A stretch of DNA of 64,000 bases, from contig NC_039481.1 of the NCBI RefSeq assembly GCF_003590095.1, positions 13,795,895 to 13,859,894 of the forward strand, written 5' to 3'. Position 1 is the stretch's first letter. Each line of letters begins with the position of its first letter. The position numbers and the translations under genes are program-made. The stretch comes from Trichoplusia ni. Taxonomy: Eukaryota; Arthropoda; Insecta; Lepidoptera; Noctuidae. Shown one piece after another: positions 1-9,877 of the stretch. Under the pieces are notes generated by a model. It saw only the letters and a program-made list of their open reading frames with translations, did no database searches and was not told the DNA's origin.

Positions 1-2305
1 CCTCTTTTGTTCCAATGTAGAGTGTCCCCGCTCTATCCAACTTTGATGCTTTTTTGTTCCGCGTTCTCATTTTGAATAAGAATGAAGTGATCTAAAAGTG
101 TTTGGAATGAACGTTCCAGAATCGATGGTTGTACAGAATTCTAAATTTAAAAGTGTTGGATCAGTGGTTAATTCTTGTTGTTACTTTTTTATTTGATTTT
201 GCTTTAGCGTTTATAGGTATACATACTTTGTTATTATGGTAAGGTTTATGACTACCGTCCTCTTATTAACTTCGCTATCTTTTACGGTAGGTAGAAGTAT
301 TATTTAAGTATTATTTTCTTAACACCCATTACCACATAAAGAAGTTTAACTTTGAAGTCACCCACGAGAACAAAAGATTTAAAAGATTTGACATGTCTTT
401 ACTCTCTGTTATAGTACAAGAAGTGCACTCCACGCAACACCTATTTTATAATTAGGTGAGAGTTCTGTAGCGTAATTATTAAAGTTTTAGAGTGCCAAGT
501 TTAGTCAGGCACATTGTTATATAAAGAAAGGATTCCAAAGAGCTCTTTATTTCACGTATAATTAAAAATATAAAATTTCAGATTATTAAATTGTAGTATT
601 ATTTCAAAATGAGGTTTCAAAATGTTGTCAAAATCTAGGCACGCATTAATCGCATATAAAAGAGACTCTTTTGACTAATTGAAACATATTTTACGGCAGG
701 AATATATTTTAAAACGCCACAATCAAAGTTCGTCGTGTAGCCAATCCTCGTAATAAGCTGGAGTTCATGTAATTTGTAGAGAACTGCCTTTTTCCATTGA
801 ACATAATACAACTGAAATTGTTTATACTGATTTTTTGTCACATGTTATTTTATATGTTCCGGTCTCATTACATTTTATAGTTATACATATGTAAAATGAA
901 TTTATGTATAAGCATTAGTTTATTATTATTTAGGATGAAATAAATTTAAGTATATATTTTTAAGAAGAGTATTGAACATTACATTACATTTTCCTAACTT
1001 GTAATTATTCGCCTGGGAAATAAGGTCCTAATCAAGATATAAAAAGAAGACACAGTACGTACTCCGGCAGGTTTACTTTATTAATAACTTCCAAAGAAAG
1101 TTCCCAACCGTGCGAACATCTAAAATTATATATAGCGTTGATTGAGGTGTTCAAACATTCATCAAGCAATAATTACGAATGGCGGCTCCAAACACGTTCT
1201 CGGAAATTCGATTCGCCGGTTAATCAGCACTCGTAGCCCAGTAATAGGTACCTAATGCGACAACTAATTTCCCGAAAGAAGTACTCTATCTACCTTCCCC
1301 GGTTTTTATTGTGGCCTCTTGATATTCACCTCACGATTCCGTCTCTTCTGCCCTTCCCGCCCCCCTTCACCCCTCTCCCCTCGATGTGCAGTCATCAAGC
1401 CCGAAAACTTGCGAATTAATACGTGCTTAGATTCCTTCAGAAGTGGATAATAAGGAGATTCCGTAGATTGTTACACAACTTGTCCGCGAGTTCCTAATGA
1501 AATCTGTTAATTTCCCAACGACTCCAGTTGCCCTTTCGCGATTATCAGATTATTGTATTCTTGAATTAGCTTGAACCGTCGACAAAGGTTGTGGTAGTTT
1601 TTAGTTAAATTACTTGTGAAGTTCATTGGAGACACCTTTGCTTGTGCGACACGTAAAACTTTTCTCATTCATTTAATTTGCATGTTAATTACTTGAACGT
1701 AGTCATGTGTTAAGGTTTCATGTTGAAAAGTCTAGCTTTATTTTGCTTTAGTAATAAGCTTGTTTCAAAGCACGAGTACCAAACAATTTTAAACTACGTT
1801 TAATAAATGCTCAATAGGTGATAAACTTTATAAATCCGAAATTCATGCTATAAAATGTGTATGTCGTAGGCGCTAATCTTAGAGCACTCAAAACGCAATT
1901 TCGCTTCTTACGGCGGGCGCTGCACACAGACTCGTCCCTCGCTAACTTAGTACCACTTGTCTGCGCCTCTCCAAGACCTAGGGCTGTAGGATAATTTTCA
2001 TCTGAGCCTTCCTTGCAAGTGATAAACTGAAAAAGAAAAAATAGGTCTTTAGTATTTCTCCATTACGTTAAATTTTCATTACACCTTGAATAAAAGTTAG
2101 ATCGCTTGACTTAAGTTGCCAGCTATTAAGCGTGTTATCAACTATGTTATACAACAATAATAAAGCATACACAATACCCTCACTTGCCCCAAATGGACCG
2201 AGTTCCGCTCCAGATTGATACGAACACTAAACAGTCATTAAAATCTAGTGCAACACTTAGTGAGATCTAAATTACGAGCAACCCTAACTCAAGCGTCGAC
2301 TGTGT
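1..2305. other. No gene seen; AT-rich unique-looking DNA
   Basis: I see no convincing exon or recognisable repeat. Short open frames here, such as 635-841 on the minus strand, have no coding character. A somewhat GC-richer stretch around 1300-1400 and 1890-2000 stands out weakly. Confidence 0.5.
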
Positions 2306-2370
2306 TCGGAATACTTCGGGCTACTTCGGGCCCACTCGGCTGTGGTCGGGTGCTCTCGGCATTATTCGGG
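2306..2370. repeat. Degenerate 10-bp tandem array with invariant TCGG
   Basis: TCGG occurs at exactly 10-bp steps, at 2306, 2316, 2326, 2336, 2346, 2356 and 2366, while the other six bases of each unit vary (units such as TTCGGGCTAC, CTCGGCTGTG). It is either a decayed minisatellite or a helically phased protein-binding array. Confidence 0.75.
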
Positions 2371-4160
2371 AACTAAACAGAATCTATCAGAGCTAATTGG
2401 TGGCGGAACGTAGCGAGCCCGCAGATTGGGACTTCATAAGATTAGCAATGCTCTTGGGACTTGGGTCTACTTCCAGTACTAAATTGAAGACCACTCCGAT
2501 GTATTTTAAGGTTTCATTCGTTCGACGTCGGGTTATAATTATATTTGGAAGGAGTGTGAAATATATGTATTTAATTCGCTCAAACAACACAGGCCAAAAA
2601 TAATGTAGTTTTATACCTAGTTTTACAGATTTACGTGAAAAAGCAATCTTATTTTTCACGATAATATGATTAGTTACGAAAATATACAGTTAGTACGACT
2701 CGTCCTAATTCCCGAAATAAATTTTCTTATGAAAACAAGAAAGAAATTACGAACTACAATATTACCTTAACTACATAAACACTTGAACATTAATAAGAGT
2801 TCGGCTTTGACTTTTAGTGGGTAGGTACGCCAAACAAATAATAAGAATGTGAAAGTAACATATTTATCAAAGTCAAACAATCATATTTCTTGAGCTCGCT
2901 TTCAAAGTGTTATCGTTGCCGAGTGAAAGTTACAATGTACACAAGAAAGGAATCGCGAAACACTGACATTGAACAAATGATACACGGCCCTCCAGCCTCC
3001 CTAAACAAATCGCTACACAATTGTCGCCCGCCTCACGCAGCTAATCCGATATCAGTAAAAGTAAATTCAACTCGCACATCAATAACCATTTTGACAGTTA
3101 AGCCGCCATTTTTCATTTGGCGCAACGTTCAAAAGTGGAATCCGAGCAAAAATCGCGCAGTCAGAGGTCGCGTTCGAAACAAAAAACCTTCCTTGTACCG
3201 AGGCACGCGCAAACATCGAAACTGCATCGGGAATCCCCTTTTAAACCCCTTATATTGCAGCTTTAATCTCAGTGTGGAAACTTTTACCGTAACTAACGCA
3301 GCGATGGAATACGAGGTGGAATTTTCCTCTTCTAACGTGGGAGCGGGGCGGTGTAGTAGATCAACTTCCGAGCCATTTATTCACAAATCGAGTTATTGCA
3401 CCTCTCGCAGATCGCTTTACATAGGTCATTTGTGGAAATTACATGTCGCCGCAACTTTTCGTTTTCAGTTTAAGATTAATGAATACACCGGTAGCAGTGT
3501 TTTTGTTTTGATAACGGTCTGCAATATCTCCCTGAAAGAAGCTCACGTTTTCTTAATTTCCTCCTTCAAAACGGTGCATAAGCCTTGATTTATGACAGCG
3601 TGGCGCGGATAAATTTGTTTATGTTTATCATCGCTGAGCTTTAATAAACACAGCTTTAGTAGCATGCAGTTTCGCGTTTATTCTCATCAAAACGTCGTAA
3701 TATATTTTGAATTTAAACCCTTGTCCCATTAGGTCGTCTGTTTGCAGGATTCCACAAAGGCAAATCTAGTTATAAGTGTAACGCCGCGCGTCCAAACACT
3801 GTTATCCGTTTATTTCGCTACGTACTGTTGCCGCATATCGCAAATTAAATAACGTGTTTCGACTATGAATAATAGCCGGGCCCGGCCTCGAACGCGCCCT
3901 CACCATGCTACAGTTTCAAATTTAAAATAACAACAATTTTATTGTTTATGGTTGAGAACGTCCGGGTACTCTCAAATTTGGAACTTGTACACGTTTGTTA
4001 TACATTTCATGGCATCACTGATGGCCAATGTTACCGAAATGTTCGTTTGAATTTCGAAATTCTTTTTTCGATCTTACTTTTATGTTATTTCTTGGAATGT
4101 TTCCTTTTTACCCAATGCTGCGAAGGAACAAAGAGGTTGTATACTTACTAATAAAAGTAT
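2371..4160. other. No assured gene; holds one long unrecognised frame
   Basis: Between the TCGG array and the errantivirus I see no recognised gene. A 232-codon open stretch (2890-3588, plus strand) begins with TTG; its first ATG is at 2935. It is Arg/Lys/Ser/Asn-rich, with no domain, signal peptide or codon bias that I recognise, and I regard it as probably non-coding. Overlapping short frames on both strands at 2393-2659 are also unrecognised. Confidence 0.4.
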
Positions 4161-4164
4161 ACGT
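4161..4164. repeat. Target site duplication ACGT (left copy)
   Basis: The four bases just outside the left LTR equal the four just outside the right LTR (11782-11785). This 4-bp duplication defines the exact insertion point and fits gypsy-group integrases, which make 4-6 bp duplications. Confidence 0.85.
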
Positions 4165-4492
4165 AGTCAAATATGAACGGAGCGATACTTTTATAAAAAA
4201 ATATTTATTTAAAAGAATACACGTGTTACAAGTACAAGATTTACAATTACAATGAGCAACTTAAACTATGTTACATTTGTTTTTATAATGCTTAAACCTT
4301 TATTGGTGTGTGTCCATGTATGGTCACACGGTGGGCCTGATTCACTGCAAGTGATCAGTCTAACTGTTTCAGTGGTCATTAATTTTATACAAATTGCACA
4401 TTAGTAATGTATCCATTGGTGTACAATACCAGTGGCGTGACATTACTTAGTGTACCAACAGGGTACGCGGTAAGGGTTCGCTATGCGTAACT
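4165..4492 (-). repeat. 3' LTR of the errantivirus
   Basis: The downstream LTR in element orientation, 328 bp, matches 11454-11781 base for base as far as I can read. It follows the polypurine tract directly and contains the last codons and stop of env (stop at 4447-4449). AATAAA signals on the minus strand at 4299-4304 and 4204-4209 could direct 3' end formation of the genomic and env transcripts. Confidence 0.96.
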
Positions 4493-6187
4493 CCTCCCTC
4501 CATAGGTACAAAATCATCATCTGAATTCTGAGATTGATTCTGATGTTGATTTTGGTTAAATTTACGCGAAATACAAAATCTTTTGCGGTACAAGAACACA
4601 ATTAATATTAAAACTAAAATTATGTATAGTATAATAGTTCCTAAGCTTACACTATTCATATTCACTAGCACTTTGTCACTGCTGATCACTTCACTGTTGT
4701 CTTTCAATACGTGGGTTAAAAACTGCAAGTTTTCTAAATTCACTTCGTCCAGGTTAATAGGTTTACGTAGAGCTACGTCTTCTGATGTCACGATGCTAGG
4801 CAGATGTATCGTAGGCGTGCTACGAATGGCGATGTCCGCTGCTTGCAGACTACGTCTTCTTAAGGTGATTTTTCCTATCATCACTTCGCAAGCATTGTCA
4901 ATAGTTACGATATAAGTTCCCATTATATCGTGGTGACTTATTTCATTTTCACAATTTTCCTTGATGTAGGTCGGTGAGCTTGTGTATACGAGCCAAGAGT
5001 TCGGCTGTATATTCTTGATCTTAATATCTGATGAGTTAACACGAAGAGGTCGGCACGATGTTATTTGCGTAGAAAATGTCATCAAGTCTTTGATGCATGT
5101 GTTTTCTTCCTCGAGCGACACGTTGCTATCATAGCAAAGAAACTTTCCTTCACTTATGTCTCTGCAGGGCTGGGAGAGCGACACTGTATTCGACCCTTTT
5201 ACTAGGATATGGGAATGTTTAGGAGTTAGTAGGATTGAGGTGTTAAGACGGGAATTATACATAGGGAATGGATGTAGGGTATAGTAATTGTAGACATTTA
5301 ATTGGACTATCGGTACTATCATAATAAAAGTTATTTGTGTGCCTTTCACATAAGCTTTGATATCAATACAATGTTCAATCTTAACCAAGTTCTCGATAGT
5401 TACAGGAAAAGCTAACATATCTGTTTTTTCTATACTTTTTAAAATACTAAATAATTCCTTGGTGTCTACAATTGATTGATGTAATACATTTACTCGACTA
5501 AATGAGATAGCTGTATCGACTTCGTCTAGACGTGTTAACAATATTTGGAAGTTATGTATTAATAAGTTATAAGTATTTAACACACGGCTCTTAATTTGTT
5601 GAAATTGAGTTTTATTTAAAATTTCCTCTATTTCTTGGATGGTTTTCTCTAATATAACAAAGTTATTTCTAGTTGCATTGGTAACGTTTGCAAATATATC
5701 TACCATTTGAGAAATTAAGGTAATTTTATTATTCATCGCATGTTGTTTCGACTGTATTTTAGTTATTAGGCTATCGTACCTAATCGCATCGCTATTATCC
5801 AGATTACCAGTGATTGCCTTAATCAGAGATCCAGCGGAGTTGATAAGTCCTCTTTTAATTCTAATATTCGGAATCAGCTGATAATATCTTTGTATGGTGG
5901 TATTCATTATATACTGGGTTTGTAATTCAGCATCGACAATATTACCATCTAAAGTGTAAACATCTAAATTAGTTTTCATAAAATTAGTTATCTCTACATA
6001 TTTATCTATATTATAGTTTAAATTTTTATTCACTAAGTCTAAGTCTAAAATTTTAATAATTTGCCAATTATATAGGCTTAAATAACCTTGTCCTTCTCTC
6101 ACTGGGAGAATTCCTGGGTTATCCCTAATCCTTTGTAGCTGAAGCGCCAGGCTCAGGGCTGTCTGAGTCATCATCACCAGGACGAAC
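4447..6187 (-). CDS. env: Env glycoprotein, main coding exon
   Basis: Errantivirus envelope protein, distantly related to baculovirus F-type fusion proteins. The exon probably starts at 6187, after a CCCTTCACAG acceptor; the unspliced frame opens with GTG at 6177 and ATGs at 6174 and 6171. From the GTG it has 576 codons. The N-terminal 20 residues are hydrophobic and signal-like. A furin-type RIKR site at residues 106-109 is followed by a Gly/Leu/Ile-rich segment at the expected fusion-peptide position. A membrane anchor lies near 512-530, followed by a short Gln/Asn-rich cytoplasmic tail. The last 14 or so codons run through the polypurine tract into the 3' LTR. The frame is unbroken. It would act at the membrane in particle transfer between cells; that role is known for the family, not shown here. 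Confidence 0.9.
4493..4501 (-). other. Polypurine tract
   Basis: The minus strand reads GGAGGGAGG immediately before the 3' LTR. It is the expected plus-strand DNA primer for reverse transcription and lies inside the env coding sequence, so the same bases serve as codons and as a priming signal. Confidence 0.85.
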
Positions 6188-9100
6188 CTGTGAAGGGCGT
6201 TTAATATCTTTAACTGGGACTTTCTTGTTCTTATTTAAGTGAGTCTCTATCGCTACTGTGTTCTTATCTATCTTTTGTTTCACTAAAGCCTTATGGTACC
6301 TAGCCTTGTCCTTACTACACCTAGTATTAACTCCCTTAATAAAAACTTGGTCTCCTGGTTTTATATCAAACTGTTTCTCTCCGCCTCGTTTCAGTTTAAT
6401 TTTTTCTTTAGAATCTAACATTTTATTTGCTAAGTAATTATAAAGATATTTAGTACGTTTGGCATGATCAATAACTAACTGTTGGGTATAACTTTTATCA
6501 AAATTAACAGCGAAAGTATTCGAGGCATCGGTATGTCCGAAGACTACTTCGAATGGTGTTAAACCAGTGGTAGAGTGTATCGACTGGTTATAAGACGTAA
6601 TTGCATATGTCATAACGGACACAGCGTCTGTAACCTTCCTTTCGTATTTAGCTAACCTGTATATTTCTATTATAGTCGAATGAAATCTCTCTACGAGACC
6701 CATTGAGTTAGGATTATGCGGCGTCGTAATATGTAGATCGATCTTATAAAAATCTAACATTTCCTTGAGCAAGTTATTATTAAACTCGGTGCCCGGATCT
6801 GCACTAATGCGCGATGGTATCCCGTATAAGGAAAAGTATTTTAACAACGCTCGGACAACTTCCGGTGTGGACCTATTTGTTATCTCTAGCGCTTGTCCTA
6901 ACTTACTAAAGGCGTCTATTATAGTGAGGAAATAAGTTCCTTCTATTGAAAATAAATCTATGAAAATCTCTTGAAAGGGTTTGGTCTGAGTCTGCGTTAA
7001 TTGTAACTCTGGCTTTAAAGGTTTTCTATCGTACTTCATTCGTTTGCAAACTTCGCACGAATTTATAATACTAGCTACGGTTTGGTCTAAGTTGTTCCAA
7101 TAGTATGTACGTTTTAAGTGAGACACGGTTTCTTTAATACCACGGTGGCATGTTTTTCCGGAGTGATATTTTAAGACAATATCTCTTTGTTCGTTTTCGT
7201 CGTCGACGTAAACTACTCTTTGCGTACATTCATAAAATCTAACAGTGTCCTTTTTAAATAATGTCGTAATAATATTAGAAAACTGTTGCCTATGCCTGTT
7301 GTCTTCAAAGTAAATAAAATATTTAACTTTGGGGCGAATATACTCTTTTAAATAATTTTTAATTAGTTCTGGATTATTTACTGGGATATGTAATTCCGTA
7401 ATCTTTTGCTTGTTTCTAGACAAATTCTTAACGCTATACTCGTTTTTATGCCACGTATAAACAAGTATTTGGTTAGGCTTTGTATCTATGGCTTCGTTAA
7501 GAATGGGTATACCTGAGGTATCTGTGTTTAACTCGGAATGTACGGTCACTATAGAGGAAGAGTCGGCTCCTTCGGAAGCTGTGATCGTTTCACTTCCTAT
7601 TGATGGAATAGAGTATGGCGACTTGGTCCTACTAATAGGATTACTATCTTCCTCGTCTGACGAGATGATAATCGGCTTTGGATTAACTTGTTTATCGATG
7701 TTAACTATCATAGATATGTCGTCCAACGCGTTAACTCTCACTCTAGATAGTGCGTCTGCATTACAGTTTTGTTTCCCGGGTTTATATTTTATTTCATAGT
7801 CGTATTCGGATAGTCGGAGTCTCCACCTAATGAGTCTACTACCTGGCTCTTTAATTGAGTTTAACCATACTAATGGTCTATGATCGCTAATGATAGTAAA
7901 TTTCTTTCCATATAAATATGGTCTAAAGTGCTTGCACGCCCAGACTACCGCTAGTAATTCCTTTTCGATAGCGCTGTATCGTGTCTCTGCGTCATTTAAT
8001 GTTCTACTTGCAAAAGCTATTGGCTTATCACTGCCTATAGGTCCTTGTGATAGAACTGCTCCTATCGCAAAGTTTGACGCGTCTGTTGTTAATAAGAAAG
8101 GCTTCTCGAAATCGGGGTACTGTAATAAAGGTGCACTCGTTAACAATTCTTTGCATTTTTCAAATGCATCGATAAATTCTTTGGATGCTACGACCTTATT
8201 TTTCTTTTTTAAACAGTTCGTCAGAGGTTGCGTTATTTTAGAAAAGTCTTTAATGAATTTCCTATAATATCCTATTAATCCTAGAAAACTCTTTATTTCT
8301 GTTGTTGTTTTAGGTAAAGGGAATTTGAGTACTGCTTTAATTTTATCGTCGTTTGGTTTTAATCCGTCTTTAGTTATTGTGTGTCCTAAATATAAGACTT
8401 CTTTCTTAAGGAATTCGCATTTATCTAATGTGACTTTTAAATTGGTTTGTTTTAACCTATCGAATATCTTCCTAAGTTTACTAATATGTTCCTGGAGGCT
8501 TGTGGAATAAACTATTATATCGTCTAAATAAACTAAGCAATGTATGCCTTGTAAACCTCTTAGGACGTTGTCCATAGCACGTTGGAACGTTGCTGGTGCC
8601 GTCTTAAGACCAAAGGGCATACGTGTAAACTCGTAATGTCCTGACTGTGTTGTGAACGCAGTTTTGGACTGGTCCTCCTTCTCTACTTCGATCTGATGGT
8701 AACCGCTAGCTAAGTCGATCGTTGTAAAGTACGATGCTTTACCTAGCTTGTCGAAGAGATCGCTTATGTTAGGTAATGGGTATTTGTCATCTACAGTTAT
8801 TTCGTTAAGTCTCCTATAATCTATGACCATACGAAACTTCTGTATTCCAGAAGCGTCCGCTTTCTTTGGCACTAAGTGTACCGGGGCACTCCATGGAGAA
8901 TGTGATTCGGTTATCACTTTGTTTTCTAACAGCTTATTAATTTGATTTTTAATTTCCTCATTTTGGCTAACTGGATGTCTATATGGACGTATATAAATTG
9001 GGTCTTCGTTTTTAGTTCTAATTTTATGTTTTACCTGATTGGTAAACGACAGGGGGACATGTTCACAATAGAAAATGTCTTTATATTCTGTACATAAATT

Positions 9101-9877
9101 TTTAATCAATGATTTTTCCTCCTCATTAAGATGTTCTAACCGTAACTTAGATAAGTTATTTTGCAATAATTCTTCTAAGTCTAAATCGGAGTCTAAATGA
9201 TTTATTTCAGAACTACGCGTTTCTAGTTTGTTCTCTAAATTATATACTCTAAAAGGTTTCGTTATAGTTAAAGTCATTTCGGTGTCGGTAATGTTCTGTA
9301 TGACAGTTTGCGCAAATGAGTTAACACAGTTGACCATAGCGTCAGGCATACGGACTCCTGGGCAAAACTCAGTATAATTTAATATTGCGTCACCGTTTTC
9401 TAACATGGTAGGGACTTTGACTCTAATTTCTGATCTAGGCGGTATTATAATCTGAAAAGAGGGGTCGTATATAATAGGGATACTAGTAGTGTTAGTTCTT
9501 AAAACACGATTTTTCATATCTACTGAGGCTTCTAATTTTGTTAGTAGGTCTGATCCTATTAAACCATCGTAAGCATGGGCTACGTTATAGATGCAAAACT
9601 TATGTTGGATATTAGTTTTAAACGTTTCCGTAAGTGGCATATATGCGACTTCGTTATGCGCGCTGCGACCATGCGTACTAATAACTTCGAAGGGCTCTAT
9701 ACATTTATATTCTTGAAAGTACTTATCGGCTAACTCTTCATTGATAAAGGAACGCGTGCTTCCTGTATCTAGTAAGAAAATGGAGTCTATCTCGGGTAAA
9801 TAGATGTGTGGTAGTTTTAAACCGCAGTAATTTAATTTAATTATCTCTGTTGGGATATCGGTGAGGCCAGTATATGA
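6125..9877 (-). CDS. pol: Pol polyprotein: protease, reverse transcriptase, RNase H, integrase
   Basis: Read in the -1 frame relative to gag, about 1250 residues from the frameshift site; the first in-frame ATG (9640) lies inside the protease and is unlikely to be the start. Numbering from that Met: the protease active site DTGS lies upstream (about 9756-9767) and its second conserved segment (GLIGSDLL) is at residues 26-33. RT has the catalytic YLDD at 371-374. RNase H acids are near 520, 560 and 586. Integrase has an HHCC-type zinc site (His826/His832, Cys862/Cys865) and the DDE triad D895, D948, E984 with 35 residues between the last two. All key residues are present. It copies the RNA genome and inserts the DNA. 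The C terminus has no chromodomain and overlaps env by about 50 bp. No stop or frameshift was seen. Confidence 0.95.
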   Translation of the reverse strand, partial: SYTGLTDIPTEIIKLNYCGLKLPHIYLPEIDSIFLLDTGSTRSFINEELADKYFQEYKCIEPFEVISTHGRSAHNEVAYMPLTETFKTNIQHKFCIYNVAHAYDGLIGSDLLTKLEASVDMKNRVLRTNTTSIPIIYDPSFQIIIPPRSEIRVKVPTMLENGDAILNYTEFCPGVRMPDAMVNCVNSFAQTVIQNITDTEMTLTITKPFRVYNLENKLETRSSEINHLDSDLDLEELLQNNLSKLRLEHLNEEEKSLIKNLCTEYKDIFYCEHVPLSFTNQVKHKIRTKNEDPIYIRPYRHPVSQNEEIKNQINKLLENKVITESHSPWSAPVHLVPKKADASGIQKFRMVIDYRRLNEITVDDKYPLPNISDLFDKLGKASYFTTIDLASGYHQIEVEKEDQSKTAFTTQSGHYEFTRMPFGLKTAPATFQRAMDNVLRGLQGIHCLVYLDDIIVYSTSLQEHISKLRKIFDRLKQTNLKVTLDKCEFLKKEVLYLGHTITKDGLKPNDDKIKAVLKFPLPKTTTEIKSFLGLIGYYRKFIKDFSKITQPLTNCLKKKNKVVASKEFIDAFEKCKELLTSAPLLQYPDFEKPFLLTTDASNFAIGAVLSQGPIGSDKPIAFASRTLNDAETRYSAIEKELLAVVWACKHFRPYLYGKKFTIISDHRPLVWLNSIKEPGSRLIRWRLRLSEYDYEIKYKPGKQNCNADALSRVRVNALDDISMIVNIDKQVNPKPIIISSDEEDSNPISRTKSPYSIPSIGSETITASEGADSSSIVTVHSELNTDTSGIPILNEAIDTKPNQILVYTWHKNEYSVKNLSRNKQKITELHIPVNNPELIKNYLKEYIRPKVKYFIYFEDNRHRQQFSNIITTLFKKDTVRFYECTQRVVYVDDENEQRDIVLKYHSGKTCHRGIKETVSHLKRTYYWNNLDQTVASIINSCEVCKRMKYDRKPLKPELQLTQTQTKPFQEIFIDLFSIEGTYFLTIIDAFSKLGQALEITNRSTPEVVRALLKYFSLYGIPSRISADPGTEFNNNLLKEMLDFYKIDLHITTPHNPNSMGLVERFHSTIIEIYRLAKYERKVTDAVSVMTYAITSYNQSIHSTTGLTPFEVVFGHTDASNTFAVNFDKSYTQQLVIDHAKRTKYLYNYLANKMLDSKEKIKLKRGGEKQFDIKPGDQVFIKGVNTRCSKDKARYHKALVKQKIDKNTVAIETHLNKNKKVPVKDIKRPSQVRPGDDDSDSPEPGASATKD
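6188..6200 (-). promoter_or_regulatory. Splice acceptor for the env mRNA
   Basis: The minus strand ends ...CCCTTCACAG just before 6187, within the pol 3' end and just before the env frame becomes uniquely used. Its position at the pol/env overlap matches the known layout of errantivirus env splicing. Confidence 0.65.

Noticed and set aside
4583..4915. 110-codon plus-strand frame inside env
   Set aside because: Antisense shadow of env.
7488..8510. Plus-strand frames inside the errantivirus pol region
   Set aside because: Antisense shadows of the pol frame.
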